Shown: piece by piece, positions 46,801 through 56,648 of the stretch
Layout of the letters: every line of letters starts with the position of its first letter
How positions within the stretch are numbered: the stretch's first letter is position 1
Source: Plotosus lineatus
Taxonomy: Eukaryota; Chordata; Actinopteri; Siluriformes; Plotosidae
Direction: 5' to 3'
Length of the DNA stretch: 64,000 bases
Assembly: GCA_024760905.1 (NCBI GenBank)
Contig: CM045737.1
Location: 19,057,348 to 19,121,347 of the forward strand
Notes under the pieces: generated by a model
What the model saw: the letters and a program-made list of their open reading frames with translations, nothing else
Database searches by the model: none
Told to the model about the DNA's origin: nothing
Position numbers and translations under genes: made by a program

Positions 46801-46999
46801 TATATTGGCAGTTGGATGCTGAGGTTGGAACTACCAGGCAGAAGGCTTCGAGGAAGACCAAAGAAGAGATTTATGGATGTGGTGAAGGAAGACATGAAGG
46901 TCGTTGGAGTCAGAAAAGAAGATGCAGAGGACAGGGTGAGATGGAGGCGGATGATTTGCTGTGGCGGCCCCTGAAGGGAGCAGCCGAAAGTAAAAGAAG
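43891..46999 (+). mobile_element. RTE-like LINE, copy F, best preserved
   Basis: Starts aaatgcagccctgaggtggg and ends ggagcagccgaaagtaaaag at about 46999, close to 3.1 kb, which looks like full length. A TA tract precedes it and a TA/CA tract follows it, so the target duplication cannot be read. The leader contains the stretch gttgtgtcaggaagggcatc also found in type I SINEs. Confidence 0.95.
44018..46974 (+). pseudogene. RTE endonuclease-reverse transcriptase, nearly open (copy F)
   Basis: Starts at MMQIRS (44018), whose context is shared with copy E. Frame 1 (44018-45265, 415 residues) is the AP-type endonuclease: GTLNVGTM, QETRW (residues 94-98), SAYAPQ, then GANFNGHVG with Asn at residue 200 (44615-44617) instead of the catalytic Asp, and KQN at 44891-44899 where other copies have KQH. 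A 7-base deletion near 45258 shifts the frame. The short segment 45293-45484 is followed by an A-run slip (about 45467-45479). The last frame (45490-46974, 494 residues) holds FVDLEKAYD (45945-45972), LHQGSALSPF, FADD (46219-46230) and the whole C-terminus. The reverse transcriptase looks intact; the endonuclease does not. Confidence 0.9.
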
Positions 47000-47077
<78 letters not shown>

Positions 47078-47078
47078 C
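47000..47078. repeat. (TA)n(CA)n microsatellite
   Basis: Directly follows the LINE 3' end. Confidence 0.95.
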
Positions 47079-47452
47079 TTACGAAAGTCTCACCAAACAA
47101 AAAAATTCAGGTTCCGAAAAGCATTTTCCTAAAATTTTTGTCTCAGGATACAAAACAAGTTCAGGTTACAAAAGCGTCATCTTAAAAATTCAAACGCGCC
47201 CTGTCCAAGATGGCGCTTGAGTGATGGCAACATTAAAACATTCAAACACTGCACAAGCTGCTCTCCCATCAATGACGTTCAAACATCCCGCCCCGCTGGC
47301 TTCCCATTGACTAACAACCGAGCTGTCGTTCATGTCACCTCCACTCAAGCGCCATCTTAAACGGGTCCACCTGATGCCATCTTGGACAGGGACGCCATCT
47401 TGGACATCATTGCCTAGGAGGAATGACGCATTTACCTCCCATTACCTATTAT
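47079..47452 (+). mobile_element. Probable short TIR-element fragment
   Basis: Starts cttacgaaagtctcaccaaa and goes on with repeated 'ttacaaaa' phrases, then a GC-richer body (ccaagatggcgcttgagtga, repeated inverted as cactcaagcgccatctt at about 47343). This pattern is typical of non-autonomous fish DNA transposons. The ends are not fully seen. Confidence 0.45.
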
Positions 47453-47453
47453 A

Positions 47454-48130
47454 GACACTCCCCGACATACGTTTTTAATTGGTTCCGGACGGCCAAACGT
47501 AAGTTGAAAGTGAACGCAAGTTGTTACGGTGACATATGACGTTCATACTGTACTATACATCCATAAATACCATTACCGTGGCTCATAAAACACCCCTAAA
47601 TCAATTCTTATCAACATAATATTGTAAAATAATTTCAAAAATATGACAACATTAATTTCAAATAAATTATATTCAAGCATAATAATTTTAAATTGATAAA
47701 TTTTAATCAAATTCACTCATCAAATATCAAATACAGTATCAAATATAACCTTTAACATTTTCTATAATGCAATTTTTCTGCTTGTAAATGGTTGCGATGG
47801 TTGACGGATGGTCACATGACATGAAGCTGAGCCGACTCACTTTACATGAAGCTCAAAACAGCCAATCAACACTTACAATATGTGAGACGCTCAATACCGA
47901 AAGTCGCGCACTTGCTGAAAGTAGTTTACTTACTTGAAACAAAGCGTGGGTTATACGGACTTTCGGTCTTTTAAGTGCACAAGTGTTGAACTCGTTTAGT
48001 ACTCAGCCTGCACTGATGTGAATCAGTGATGTGAATCAGTAGAGCAGAGAGGTGTCTTTCTTGGGTTTTCATTCATTTTACAACTCTCTTTGCTTAACTG
48101 AGTATGCATGGTAGATTGTGCCAAGTTAAT
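47454..48130 (+). mobile_element. MITE-like family 1, right end missing
   Basis: Left terminus gacactccccgacatacg after TA; interior as in 19328 and 48233 (gtactatacatccataaata, catgaagctcaaaacagcca, tgcttaactgagtatgcat). It stops at a TG microsatellite before its right terminus. Confidence 0.85.
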
Positions 48131-48135
48131 TCATC

Positions 48136-48161
48136 TGTGTGTGTGTGTGTGTGTGTGTGCG

Positions 48162-48230
<69 letters not shown>
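48136..48230. repeat. (TG)n(TA)n(CA)n microsatellite
   Basis: Lies between two copies of the same element. Its TG and CA arms make it near-palindromic. Confidence 0.95.
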
Positions 48231-48232
<2 letters not shown>

Positions 48233-49188
48233 TGCTCCCCGACTTGTGTTTTTACTTGGGTCCGGATGGCCGAACCCAAATTGAAAGTGAACGTAAGTTG
48301 TTACAGTGAAGTATGACGCTCAAACTGTACTATACATCCATAAATACCATTACCATATCTCATAAAACACCCCTAAATCAATTATTACAAACACAATATT
48401 GTAAAATAATATCAACTATATCAAATAATATCAACATTAATTTCAAATGTCACTTATTTATACCGAGTCACTTTACATGAAGCTTAAAACAGCCAATCAA
48501 CACTTGCAATATGTGAAGCACTCGACACCGAAAGTAGTGTACTTACAAAAGTAGTGTACTTGCTGTGGGTTATACAGACTTCCGGGCTTTCAAGTGCACA
48601 AGGGTGCCGTTGAACTCGTTTAGAACACAGCCTGCACTGATGTAAATCCCAGCAAAGCGGAGCGTTCTTCCTTTTGTGTAAGTAAGTAAGTAAACTTTAT
48701 TCAAGAGATGCATATAAAGAACAAGTACAAATCCTAATGAATATTAATATAAAAATAAGTATATACTCTTAGGTTTCTGCTAAAAGACAATAAATATCTG
48801 TAATTTGTGCATTCGGGTTTTCATATTACAACTCTCTTTGCTTAACTGAGTATGCATTAGATTGTGCCGATCTGAGCAGATAGTTAATTCATCTCTGTGT
48901 ATGAGACTTGCACCCATGCTAATAGGCTTACACTTCTGATATTTGTTTAGGGTTACAAAAGTCCACAAAACAGTGTAAACACAAAGCTCACAGAGACGAC
49001 GTCTTAACACAAGGGTAACACACTATATAACTGATATACACACACACACACAGTCTGTAGTTTGTAAACAATGAATGCAGCATCATTGCGTCAGGTACGT
49101 CTAAACTCAACATTTGACTTTTTTTTGGAAAAAAACCCATAAAAGCGAAAAAACGTAAAACGGATGAACGTAAGTCGGGGAGCATCTG
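48233..49188 (+). mobile_element. MITE-like family 1, longest copy
   Basis: Left end atgctccccgacttgtgttt, right end gtaagtcggggagcatctg followed by TA. About 956 bases. The interior includes the segment around cttaactgagtatgcattag that is absent from the 19328 copy. No coding capacity. Confidence 0.85.
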
Positions 49189-49190
49189 TA

Positions 49191-49324
49191 TAGAGCTGAA
49201 TCCACCATGATGCTTTTCATGTAAAGGACAGAGTTACGGTTGTTTTAAGTTTTATTTCTTGACTCAGGCTTTTAACCTTTCATAAACATTTGTCAGATTA
49301 TAACTCTGCTAAGAAGACATGGTC
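49191..49324. other. Unassigned short DNA
   Basis: Nothing recognised between the element end and the CA repeat at 49325-49358. Confidence 0.5.
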
Positions 49325-49606
49325 AACACGCGCACACACACACACACACACACACACAGTGAGGAGAAGAAACGGGCTCGAGTGATATCACAAAGGAATA
49401 TGGCCAAACCCGTCTACCATCGGTACGATATTGAAGCAGAAGGAGGTCTTAAAGGTATGCTTTTATAATTTTTTTTTTTTAATAATTTTATAGTCTTGGG
49501 AGCCTTGGAACGAATCACGTGTTTTACATGTTAAATGCGGCTCAACTTACGAAAAATGCTCTGGAACGGATTAATTTCGTAAGGCTTAATTTTTGAGCCT
49601 TGTATC
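49325..49606 (+). mobile_element. Tigger-like family 1 remnant with HTH coding fragment
   Basis: After a CA tract (49325-49358) come gatatcacaaaggaatatgg (DITKEYG) and, after a frameshift, NPSTIGTILKQKEVLK, as at 34780. Then the shared 3' part (ggagccttggaacgaatcac, aaatgcggctcaacttacg). No catalytic region. Confidence 0.7.
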
Positions 49607-49739
49607 CATCTGAGAGCTGCTCACTGGCTGCACATTATTACCCTGTAGGAATGTACTTCAAGGCTGCTACTAAGCGCCAAGCACGACCATATAGGTCCAT
49701 ACATTCTGTTATTCAGGTTCCCATTTAAAGCTGGGAGGA

Positions 49740-50148
49740 CTGAATGCAATGTTGATTAAGTGCCTTGCCCAGGGACACAACACCACTTCAGACCCAGGTC
49801 ACAAATCTTTGGTGTCTCCACCTGGATTCGAGCCTGGGCCCTTGCGGTGACAGGCCAGCAAGCTAACCATTACACCATGCTCCATGCTCATCTTCATGAA
49901 GGTTTTCTTGGCAAGGATAGTGCAGTGGTTTGCCATTGCCTTCTGCACGATGCAAACCTACGGACAATTTAGAACGGACAATTAACCTACTGCGCATGTT
50001 TTTGGACAATGGGAGGAAACCCGGAGGAAACCCATGCAAGCACGGGGAGAACATGCAAACTCCACACAGAAACACGCAGGGTGGGAATCGAACCCAGGCC
50101 TTCTTGCTGTGAGGCGGCCGTGCTAACCACTACACCACCGTGCCGCCT
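49740..50148 (-). repeat. Two fish SINE fragments
   Basis: 49740-49887 is a tRNA-like SINE on the minus strand (inverted B box ggattcgagcctgggccc; head agcaagctaaccattacacc). 49945-50148 is the V-SINE-like body (tgggaggaaacccggaggaa, ggggagaacatgcaaactcc) with its head at the right (gtgctaaccactacaccacc). Confidence 0.8.
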
Positions 50149-50167
50149 ATCTATACATATATATGTA

Positions 50168-50443
50168 TTTGATATTTGATTAGTGAATTTGATTAAAATT
50201 TATCGATTTGAAATTTTTTGCTTGAATTTAATTTATTTGACATTAATGTTGATATTATATTACAATGTTAGGGTAATAATTGATTTAGGGGTGTTTTATG
50301 AGATACGGTCATGGTATTTATGGATATATAGTACAGTATGAACATCATACGTCACTGGAACATACAGTAACAACTTATGTTTTTTTTCTTCACCTTACGT
50401 TCGGCCGTCCGGAACCTAACTAAAACGTAAGTCGAGGAGCGAC

Positions 50444-50444
<1 letters not shown>
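50168..50444 (-). mobile_element. MITE-like family 1, partial
   Basis: Minus-strand copy (taggggtgttttatgagata, gttcggccgtccggaaccta, terminus cgtaagtcgaggagcg). Left part cut. Confidence 0.8.

Positions 50445-50452
<8 letters not shown>

Positions 50453-50487
<35 letters not shown>
50453..50487. repeat. (CA)n microsatellite
   Basis: CA tract between two TIR elements. Confidence 0.95.
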
Positions 50488-50494
<7 letters not shown>

Positions 50495-51074
50495 GGTACC
50501 ATGACTTACAAATGATCCTAAATAATGAATTTTCCATGAGACAAGCTTCGATCCCACCAAAAATCTGCCCCATCCAAACGAGCAAATTTTCGACTTCCGA
50601 GCTCTGTTGGGAAAATGGATCTTCCGGGTTGATTAGCCTTGTACTCTTCCGCAATCCAAGAACGCCTTGTGCAGTGCTTCTCAATCATTTTCTGTTATGT
50701 CCCTATAGGAAGGGGGGGGGGGGGTTATCCCTTCTCCCAGCGCCCCACGTGCAACTATAGTGTTTCCTGCGCTTCATATCGTTTGCTCGGTGCTTTTTCC
50801 TCTCCACCATAGAAAACAGTGAGAGCACTACTGTCACCTAGTGTAGAGGATACGCAATGGCACTTGTAAAGCTGGTCCACCAGTATGTTAAAAAAAGCAT
50901 GTTCCCAAGGTCAAACGCACCAATTAGCCTTGTATTCTTCTGTATGTATTCCTCCGCACTGCTTTCCATACCGGCATTTGTCACGTGCACGCACACAAAA
51001 TTTTTCCTTTTCTGTGGTTCGGTTTTTGTGACTTTAGACTTATTTTTCATTGTGCATATCCCAGTGTTTTTAAG

Positions 51075-51305
51075 ATGGGTCATAAGAAGGTGGCTGATGT
51101 ATTCAAGAGGAGAACATCGATTCTCGATGAAACGAAGCTTGAAATCATAGCTAAACATGAAAAAATACTCCGCCTGACCGATCTGTGTAAGGAGTATGGG
51201 AAGAATGCATCGACCATCTGTACAATTCTCAAACAGAAGGTCATGTTGAAGAGTACTGAACCAGCAAAGGGGGTTACTATCGAAGGAAAGATCAGGACTC
51301 AATGA
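51075..51305 (+). pseudogene. Tigger transposase N-terminus (DNA-binding HTH)
   Basis: Starting at Met 51075 (MGHKKVADVFKRR) it runs 76 codons to a stop at 51303-51305. Residues about 17-55 (TKLEIIAKHEKILRLTDLCK, then EYGKNASTICTILKQK) fit the psq/CENP-B-type helix-turn-helix of pogo/Tigger transposases, the DNA-binding part. In another frame, LNDEMKRLLIVDQVERDQR continues the family's sequence for about 19 codons after a frameshift near 51300, then ends. The DDE catalytic region is absent. A host use of this peptide is not shown. Confidence 0.8.
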
Positions 51306-51730
51306 TGAGATGAAGAGGCTTCTCATTGTGGATCAAGTCGAACGAGATCAACGGTGATGGGAGTGCAGCCAAGCAGCAGAAGACAAGTGATCAAAATTAC
51401 TAAAGTGAAATAAAAAATTTTAAAAATCCAAAAATTAAATAAATAAAAAGTTTTAAAAATTAGTAGTGCAAGTTAATGTTAAGTGCTATTGTTAAGTTCC
51501 AATGCATTTATTGTATTGTTTATTGATTGTTTGTTTTATTATGTATTGTTCATTACAGTATTAATGTTACTGTACATGTGTTATAGTGAAATGTTTATCT
51601 TAAATACGTCAAAAATACGTTTGTGTCAGGTTACGAGTTTGGGAGGGAGTTGAAACGGATTAATTGTTTTTCTAGTTTCATATGGGAATTTTTTGCTTCA
51701 TTTAACGAACGCTTCCACTTACGAGCTTGC
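51306..51730. other. Rest of the Tigger-like element, non-coding
   Basis: AT-rich, with tandem aaaattaaat-like phrases. Belongs to the element above; no coding frame. Confidence 0.6.
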
Positions 51731-51799
51731 CCCCAGAATGGATTAATTTCGTAAGTCGAGGTACCATTGTAATTAAAAATAATACTAATAATAAATATA

Positions 51800-52122
51800 T
51801 ATGGTCTAGTGGTATGGGGCGCTGGATCCTAAGGTTGGGGGTTCGAGTCCCACTCTCCACAAGGTTGTCACTATCCCCCCCAGTGCAGTTAACTTTGTTA
51901 TCAAAGGCAGGCCATGTCTCTCACTGTCTATGGTGAGAGGTATGTAAAAGAACCATTGCTGACTTTCGTAATGAGCAGGCTGCAAAGCCGTCAGCGTGTT
52001 TCTGTCCCTTGCTAAAAGGGTTGTGTCAGGAAGGGCATCCAACGTAAAAACCTCTGCCAAATCAAACGTGCGAATCGTTCACTCCAGCGACCCCTGATAA
52101 AGGGAAAAAGCCGAGAAGAAAT
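51800..52122 (+). repeat. SINE type I
   Basis: A box ggtctagtggtatgg, B box ggttcgagtcc (about 51838-51849), core, leader-like tail (tgtgtcaggaagggcatcc, acgtaaaaacctctgccaaa) and a slightly shortened RTE-type end (agcgacccctgataaaggga). Confidence 0.9.
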
Positions 52123-52128
52123 ATCATC

Positions 52129-52133
<5 letters not shown>

Positions 52134-52177
<44 letters not shown>
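52134..52177. repeat. (GT)n(TA)n microsatellite
   Basis: Directly abuts the 3' end of RTE copy G. Confidence 0.95.
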
Positions 52178-55100
52178 CTTCTTTTCCTTTCGGCTGTTCC
52201 CTTCAGGGGTCGCCACAGCAAATGATCAGCCTCCATCTCTCCCTATCCTCTGCATCTTCTCCTCTTACTCCAACGACCTTCATGTCCGCCTTCACCGCAT
52301 CCATAAATCTTCTCTTTGGTCTTCCTCTGGGCCTTTTGCCTGGTAGTTCCAACCTCAGCATCCTACTACCAATATACTCACTATCCCTCCTCCGTACATG
52401 TCCAAACCATCTCAATCTAGCCTCTCTGACTTTGTCTCCAAAACATCTAACATGTGCTGTCCCTCTGATGTACTCATTTCTGATCCTATCCATCCTCGTT
52501 ACTCCCAAAGAGAACCTCAACATTTTCATCTCTGCTACCTCCAACTCTGACTCCTGTCTTTTCCCCAGGGCCACTGTCTCTAAACCATACAACATTGCTG
52601 GCCTCATCACCGTCTTGTACAATTTTCCTTTCATTCTTGCCGATACTCTCCTATCACACATCACACCGGACACTTTTCTCCATCCATTCCAACCTGCCTG
52701 CACGCGCTTCTTCACCTCTTTTCCACACTCTCCATTGCTCTGGATTGTTGAGCCTAAGTACTTAAAATCCTCCACCTTCTTTATCTCTGCCCCCTGTAAC
52801 CTCAAAGTTCCTCTTGGGTCCTTGTCGTTCACACACATGTATTCTGTCTTACTAAGACTAACCTTCAATCCCCTCCTTTCCAGGGCATACCTCCACCTCT
52901 CTAGATTTTCCTCCACTTGGTCTCTGCTCTCACTACAGATCACGATGTCATCTGCAAACATCATAGTCCATGGAGATTCTTGTCTCACCTCGTCTGTTAG
53001 CCTGTCCATCACCATAGCAAACAAGAAGGGGCTGAGAGCTGACCCTTGATGCAGTCCCACCTCCACCTTGAACTCTTCTGTCACACCGACAGCACACCTC
53101 ACCACTGTCTTACATCTCTCATACATGTCCTGCACCACTCTAACATACTTCTCTGTCACTCCAGACTTCCTCATACAATACCACAGTTCTTCTCTCGGCA
53201 CCCTGTCATATGCTTTCTCCAGATCCACAAAGGCACAATGCAGCTCCTTCTGACCTTCTCTGTACTTCTCTATTAACATCCTCAAAGCAAACACTGCTCT
53301 TTCTTGGCATGAAACCAAACTGTTGTTCACAAATGCTGACCTCTGCCCTTAGTCTTGCTTCCACTATTCTTTCCCATAGCTTCATTGTATGGCTCATCAA
53401 CTTTATCCCTCTGTAGTTGCCACAACTCTGTACCCTTGTTCTTAAAAATGGGCACAAGCACACTTCTCCTCCATTCCTCTGGCATCTGCTCACTTTCTAA
53501 GACCTTGTTGAATATTCTTGTCAGAAAATCTACTGCTACCTCCCCTAGACACTTCCATACCTCAACTGGTATGTCATCAGGGCCAACTGCCTTTCCATTC
53601 TTCATCCTCTTCAATGCCCTCCTCAATTCTCCTTTACTAATCTTTGCTACTTTCTGCTCCTCAACGGTCACCCCTTCTCCTCTTTTTTCTCTCTCATTTT
53701 CCTCATTCATCAGCTCTTCAAAGTACTCTTTCCATCTTCCCAGCACACTTCTGTCATCAATCAATACATTTCCCTCTCTGTCCTTTATCACTCTAACTTG
53801 CTGCAGGTCTTTCCCATCTCTATTTCTCTGCTGTGCTAACCTGTATAGATAATTTTCTCCCTCCTTACTGTTCAACCTATCATACAAGTCATCATACGCC
53901 CTCTGTTTGGCCTTTGACACTGCTACCTTCGCCTTACGCTGTGTCTCCCTGTACTCCTGTTTACTCTCTTCGGTCCTCTCAATGTCCCACTTCTTCTTGG
54001 CTAACCTCTTCTTTTGTACACACTCCTGCACTTCCTCATTCCACCACCAAGTTTCCTTATCTACTTTCCTTCCAGAGGACACACCAAGTACTCTCCTACC
54101 GGTCTCCCTGATCACATTGGCTGCGGTTGTCCAATCCTCTGGAAGCACTTCCTGACCACCCAAAGCCTGTTTCAACTCCTCCTTGAAGACAACACGACAC
54201 TCTTCCTTTTTCAGCTTCCACCACTTTGTCTTCTGCTCTGCCTTTGCCTTTTTCACCTTTCTCACCATCAGTGTCATCTTGCACTCCACCATCCTATGCT
54301 GTTTGGCAGCACTCCACCATCCTATGCTGTTTGGCAACACTCTCACCCACTACTACTTTGCAGTCACTGACTTCCTTCAAATCACATCGCCTACACAAGA
54401 TGTCGTCTACCTGTGCGCTCTTACCTCCGCTTTCATAAGTCACCCTATGCTTCTGTTTCTTCTTGAAGAAAGTATTCACCACAGCCATTTCCATCCTTTT
54501 TGCAAAATTTATCAACATCTGTTCTTCTGTGTTCCTGTCCTGGATACCAAACCTGCCCATCACTTCCTCGTCCCCTCTGTTGCCTGCACCAACATGTCCA
54601 TTGAAGTCTGCTCCAATGACCACTATTTCACCTCTGGGGGTACTCTGCATCACTTCATCTAACTCACTCCAGACTCTCTCCTTCTCTTCTATCTTACATC
54701 CTGCCTGTGGGGCATAAGCACTAACAACATTGACCATCACGCCTTCAATTTCTAACTTGAGACTCATCACTCTGTCTGACACTCTTTTCACTTCTAGAAC
54801 ATTCCTGACAAACCCCTCCTTCAAGATGACTCCTACTCCATTTCTCTTCCCATCCACACCATTATAAAACAGTTTAAACCCTGCTCCTAAGCTTCTAGCC
54901 TTGCTACCTTTCCACCTTGTCTCCTGAACACACAGTATGTCCACCTTCCTCCTCTGCATCATGTCAGCCAGCTCCCTATCTTTTCCTTGCATAGTTCCAA
55001 CATTCAAAGTCCCTACTCTCAGTCCTCGGCTCACGCATTTCCTCTTCTCTCCGTGCCTACGGACATGCCTCCCGCCTCTCCTTCTTCGACGTCTTCGACC

Positions 55101-55340
55101 AACAGTAGTCCAGTTTCCATCAGCACCCTGTTGGTTGACATCATTGATGGCGGTCGTTGTTAACCCGGGCCTCGACCAATCCGGTATGAATTCTGTATTG
55201 ATCATTTGCATTTTTAAATGTGGCAGAAGTTTTACGCCGGATGCCCTTCCTGTCGCAACCCTCTGCATTTATCCGGGCTTGGGACCGGCATAAGGGGGAG
55301 AGACACTGGTTAGTGCCCCCCCCGCCTCATGGCTGCATTT
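52178..55340 (-). mobile_element. RTE-like LINE, copy G, near full length
   Basis: 3' terminus at 52178 (cttcttttcctttcggctgt), leader start at 55340 (sense aaatgcagccatgaggcggg). About 3.16 kb. A small tandem duplication (ccaccatcctatgctgtttg, twice) lies at about 54287-54340. Confidence 0.95.
52203..55268 (-). pseudogene. RTE endonuclease-reverse transcriptase, broken (copy G)
   Basis: Three long frames cover most of the polyprotein: 55268-54294 (324 residues; CVQETRW, SAYAPQ, GADFNGHVG with the catalytic Asp kept), 54346-53327 (339 residues; linker to MPEEWRRSVLVPIFKN) and 53330-52203 (375 residues; FVDLEKAYDRV, GLHQGSALSPF, FADDIVICSES and the complete C-terminus to ICCGDP). The duplication at 54287 and a loss of about 13 bases in RKSTTDAVF (near 53300) shift the frame. 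Together with copy F this is the best template for the family consensus. Confidence 0.9.
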
Positions 55341-55384
55341 GTGTATATTTTATATATACATATATAAAAGGAGATTTACATTTA

Positions 55385-55855
55385 GAGGGATCCCTCGCTA
55401 CTTCGCACTTCAATTCATGCGGCTTCAGCGCATCGTGTTTTTTTAATATTCATTGAATTAAAAAAAAAAAAAAGGAAATTAAGGAAGAATAGGGGAAAAA
55501 GTTAAGGAAGATGCCGCAAAATAAGGCCAATCATAGAGAAAAAAACAAAACAAAAACCCAATCCTGACCCTAACCACCCCAACAAAACTACTTACATTTT
55601 TATAGTGTGCATATGAATCTGTGCACACGCATCTGTATGTATGAGTATTTATATTTTATTTTCATCTTATGCATTATTTTTTTATGTTTAATTGTTATTA
55701 TAAGCATTTATAGTGTTGATTATGTATTATTTATTGGTATTATATACATGTACGTATATGTCAGTCGGGGGGGGATTCGATCCTACTTCATGGAATTTGG
55801 CAGTCGCGGGGGGGGGTCTCGGTCCCCATTAACCACGAAAAGTGAGGGATCCCTG
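55385..55855. mobile_element. Short TIR element, family 3
   Basis: Left end gagggatccctcgctacttc and right end (reverse complement cagggatccctcacttttcg) are inverted repeats; TA lies at 55383-55384 and 55856-55857. G runs at 55767-55774 and 55808-55817. No transposase. I recall this terminus as common in fish Tigger-type non-autonomous elements. Confidence 0.75.
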
Positions 55856-55857
55856 TA

Positions 55858-56646
55858 CAGTAAAACCTCCGCTGACGAACGCTTAAGCTCACGAACTTTT
55901 CGCCTCAAGAACATTAAATTCGCGAGCATATAGTCTCTGCTGACGAACTAGTTTTCGGCGGACGAATCAAACCACGCGGTCGAACAGCGCCACGGTGGCG
56001 GCCACGAGAAGCTGACGCACGCTCATGGCGTCACAGTTCGTCACCCCCTTTCTTTGAATGCGGAAGTGGTTTGTGTTTGCTAGACATTTTGGACCATGTT
56101 GAGTGTACTTTTGCTATTATGGGACCGAAAAAGACCCCACCACAGGCGGAGATCATTGAAAAACACGAACGAGGTGTGCGTTTGTGTGACTCAGCGTCCC
56201 AGTAAAAGTACGCTAAGTCTACCATTGCTCCCATCCTTAAGAACAAGGAAGCTATTAAGGGTGCGTGTGTGGCTAAGGGTGTTTCCAAACAGTAGGCGTT
56301 TCCAAACACTCCTTCCAAACAGTAAGTCCCTCCCTCCCTCCTCCTCCCACTCCATTCCATCAAGCCATCAACTACCATCACAAAGGTAAATAAAACGACT
56401 TTATTATACAGTACAGTTTATTTCTTTAATTACAATACAATAGCACATTTATTATACATAAAATAAGGTATATTTTTGTGTAGTTTTAAGGCTTATTTAG
56501 TAGAAAATTATGTTTTATGGGGACCTGGGAACGGATTATTCTCATTTTAATGGTTTCTTATGGGAAATAAATGTTCGGAAGACGAACTTTTCGCCTTACA
56601 CACACTTTCTGGGAACCAATTATGTTCGTGAGCAGAGGTATCACTG
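55858..56646 (+). mobile_element. Tigger-like element, family 4, internally deleted
   Basis: Left TIR cagtaaaacctccgctgacg and right TIR (reverse complement cagtgatacctctgctcacg) match at about 16 of 20 positions; TA at 55856-55857 and 56647-56648. It shares its left TA with the right end of the previous element. About 789 bases, with a short transposase N-terminus. Confidence 0.85.
56119..56295 (+). pseudogene. Tigger transposase N-terminus, with one stop
   Basis: From ATG 56119 the frame reads MGPKKTPPQAEIIEKHERGV, then RLCDSASQ, one in-frame TAA, and KYAKSTIAPILKNKEAIKG, ending at TAG 56293-56295. The frame is kept through 59 codons apart from the single stop. It aligns with the same helix-turn-helix region as at 51075. 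The catalytic domain is absent. Confidence 0.75.
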
Positions 56647-56648
56647 TA

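Larger units (their letters stand above)
50491..51769 (+). mobile_element. Tigger-like family 1 element, internally deleted
   Basis: Left TIR cagtggtaccatgacttaca and right TIR (reverse complement caatggtacctcgacttacg) match at 17 of 20 positions; TA follows on the right (51770-51771). About 1.28 kb. It carries the N-terminal part of a Tigger-type transposase at 51075 and no catalytic domain, so it is non-autonomous. A G-run lies at 50714-50725. Confidence 0.85.

Noticed and set aside
46128..47075. Long open frames opposite the reverse transcriptase in copies A, C, D, F and G (up to 315 codons)
   Set aside because: They recur at the same relative place because the sense codons rarely give stops on the other strand. 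They have no start context of their own, run into microsatellites and show no domain. I treat them as shadows of the reverse transcriptase frame.
50352..50684. Minus-strand frame across the CA repeat
   Set aside because: It spans two unrelated TIR-element ends and a CA tract, so it is not a gene.
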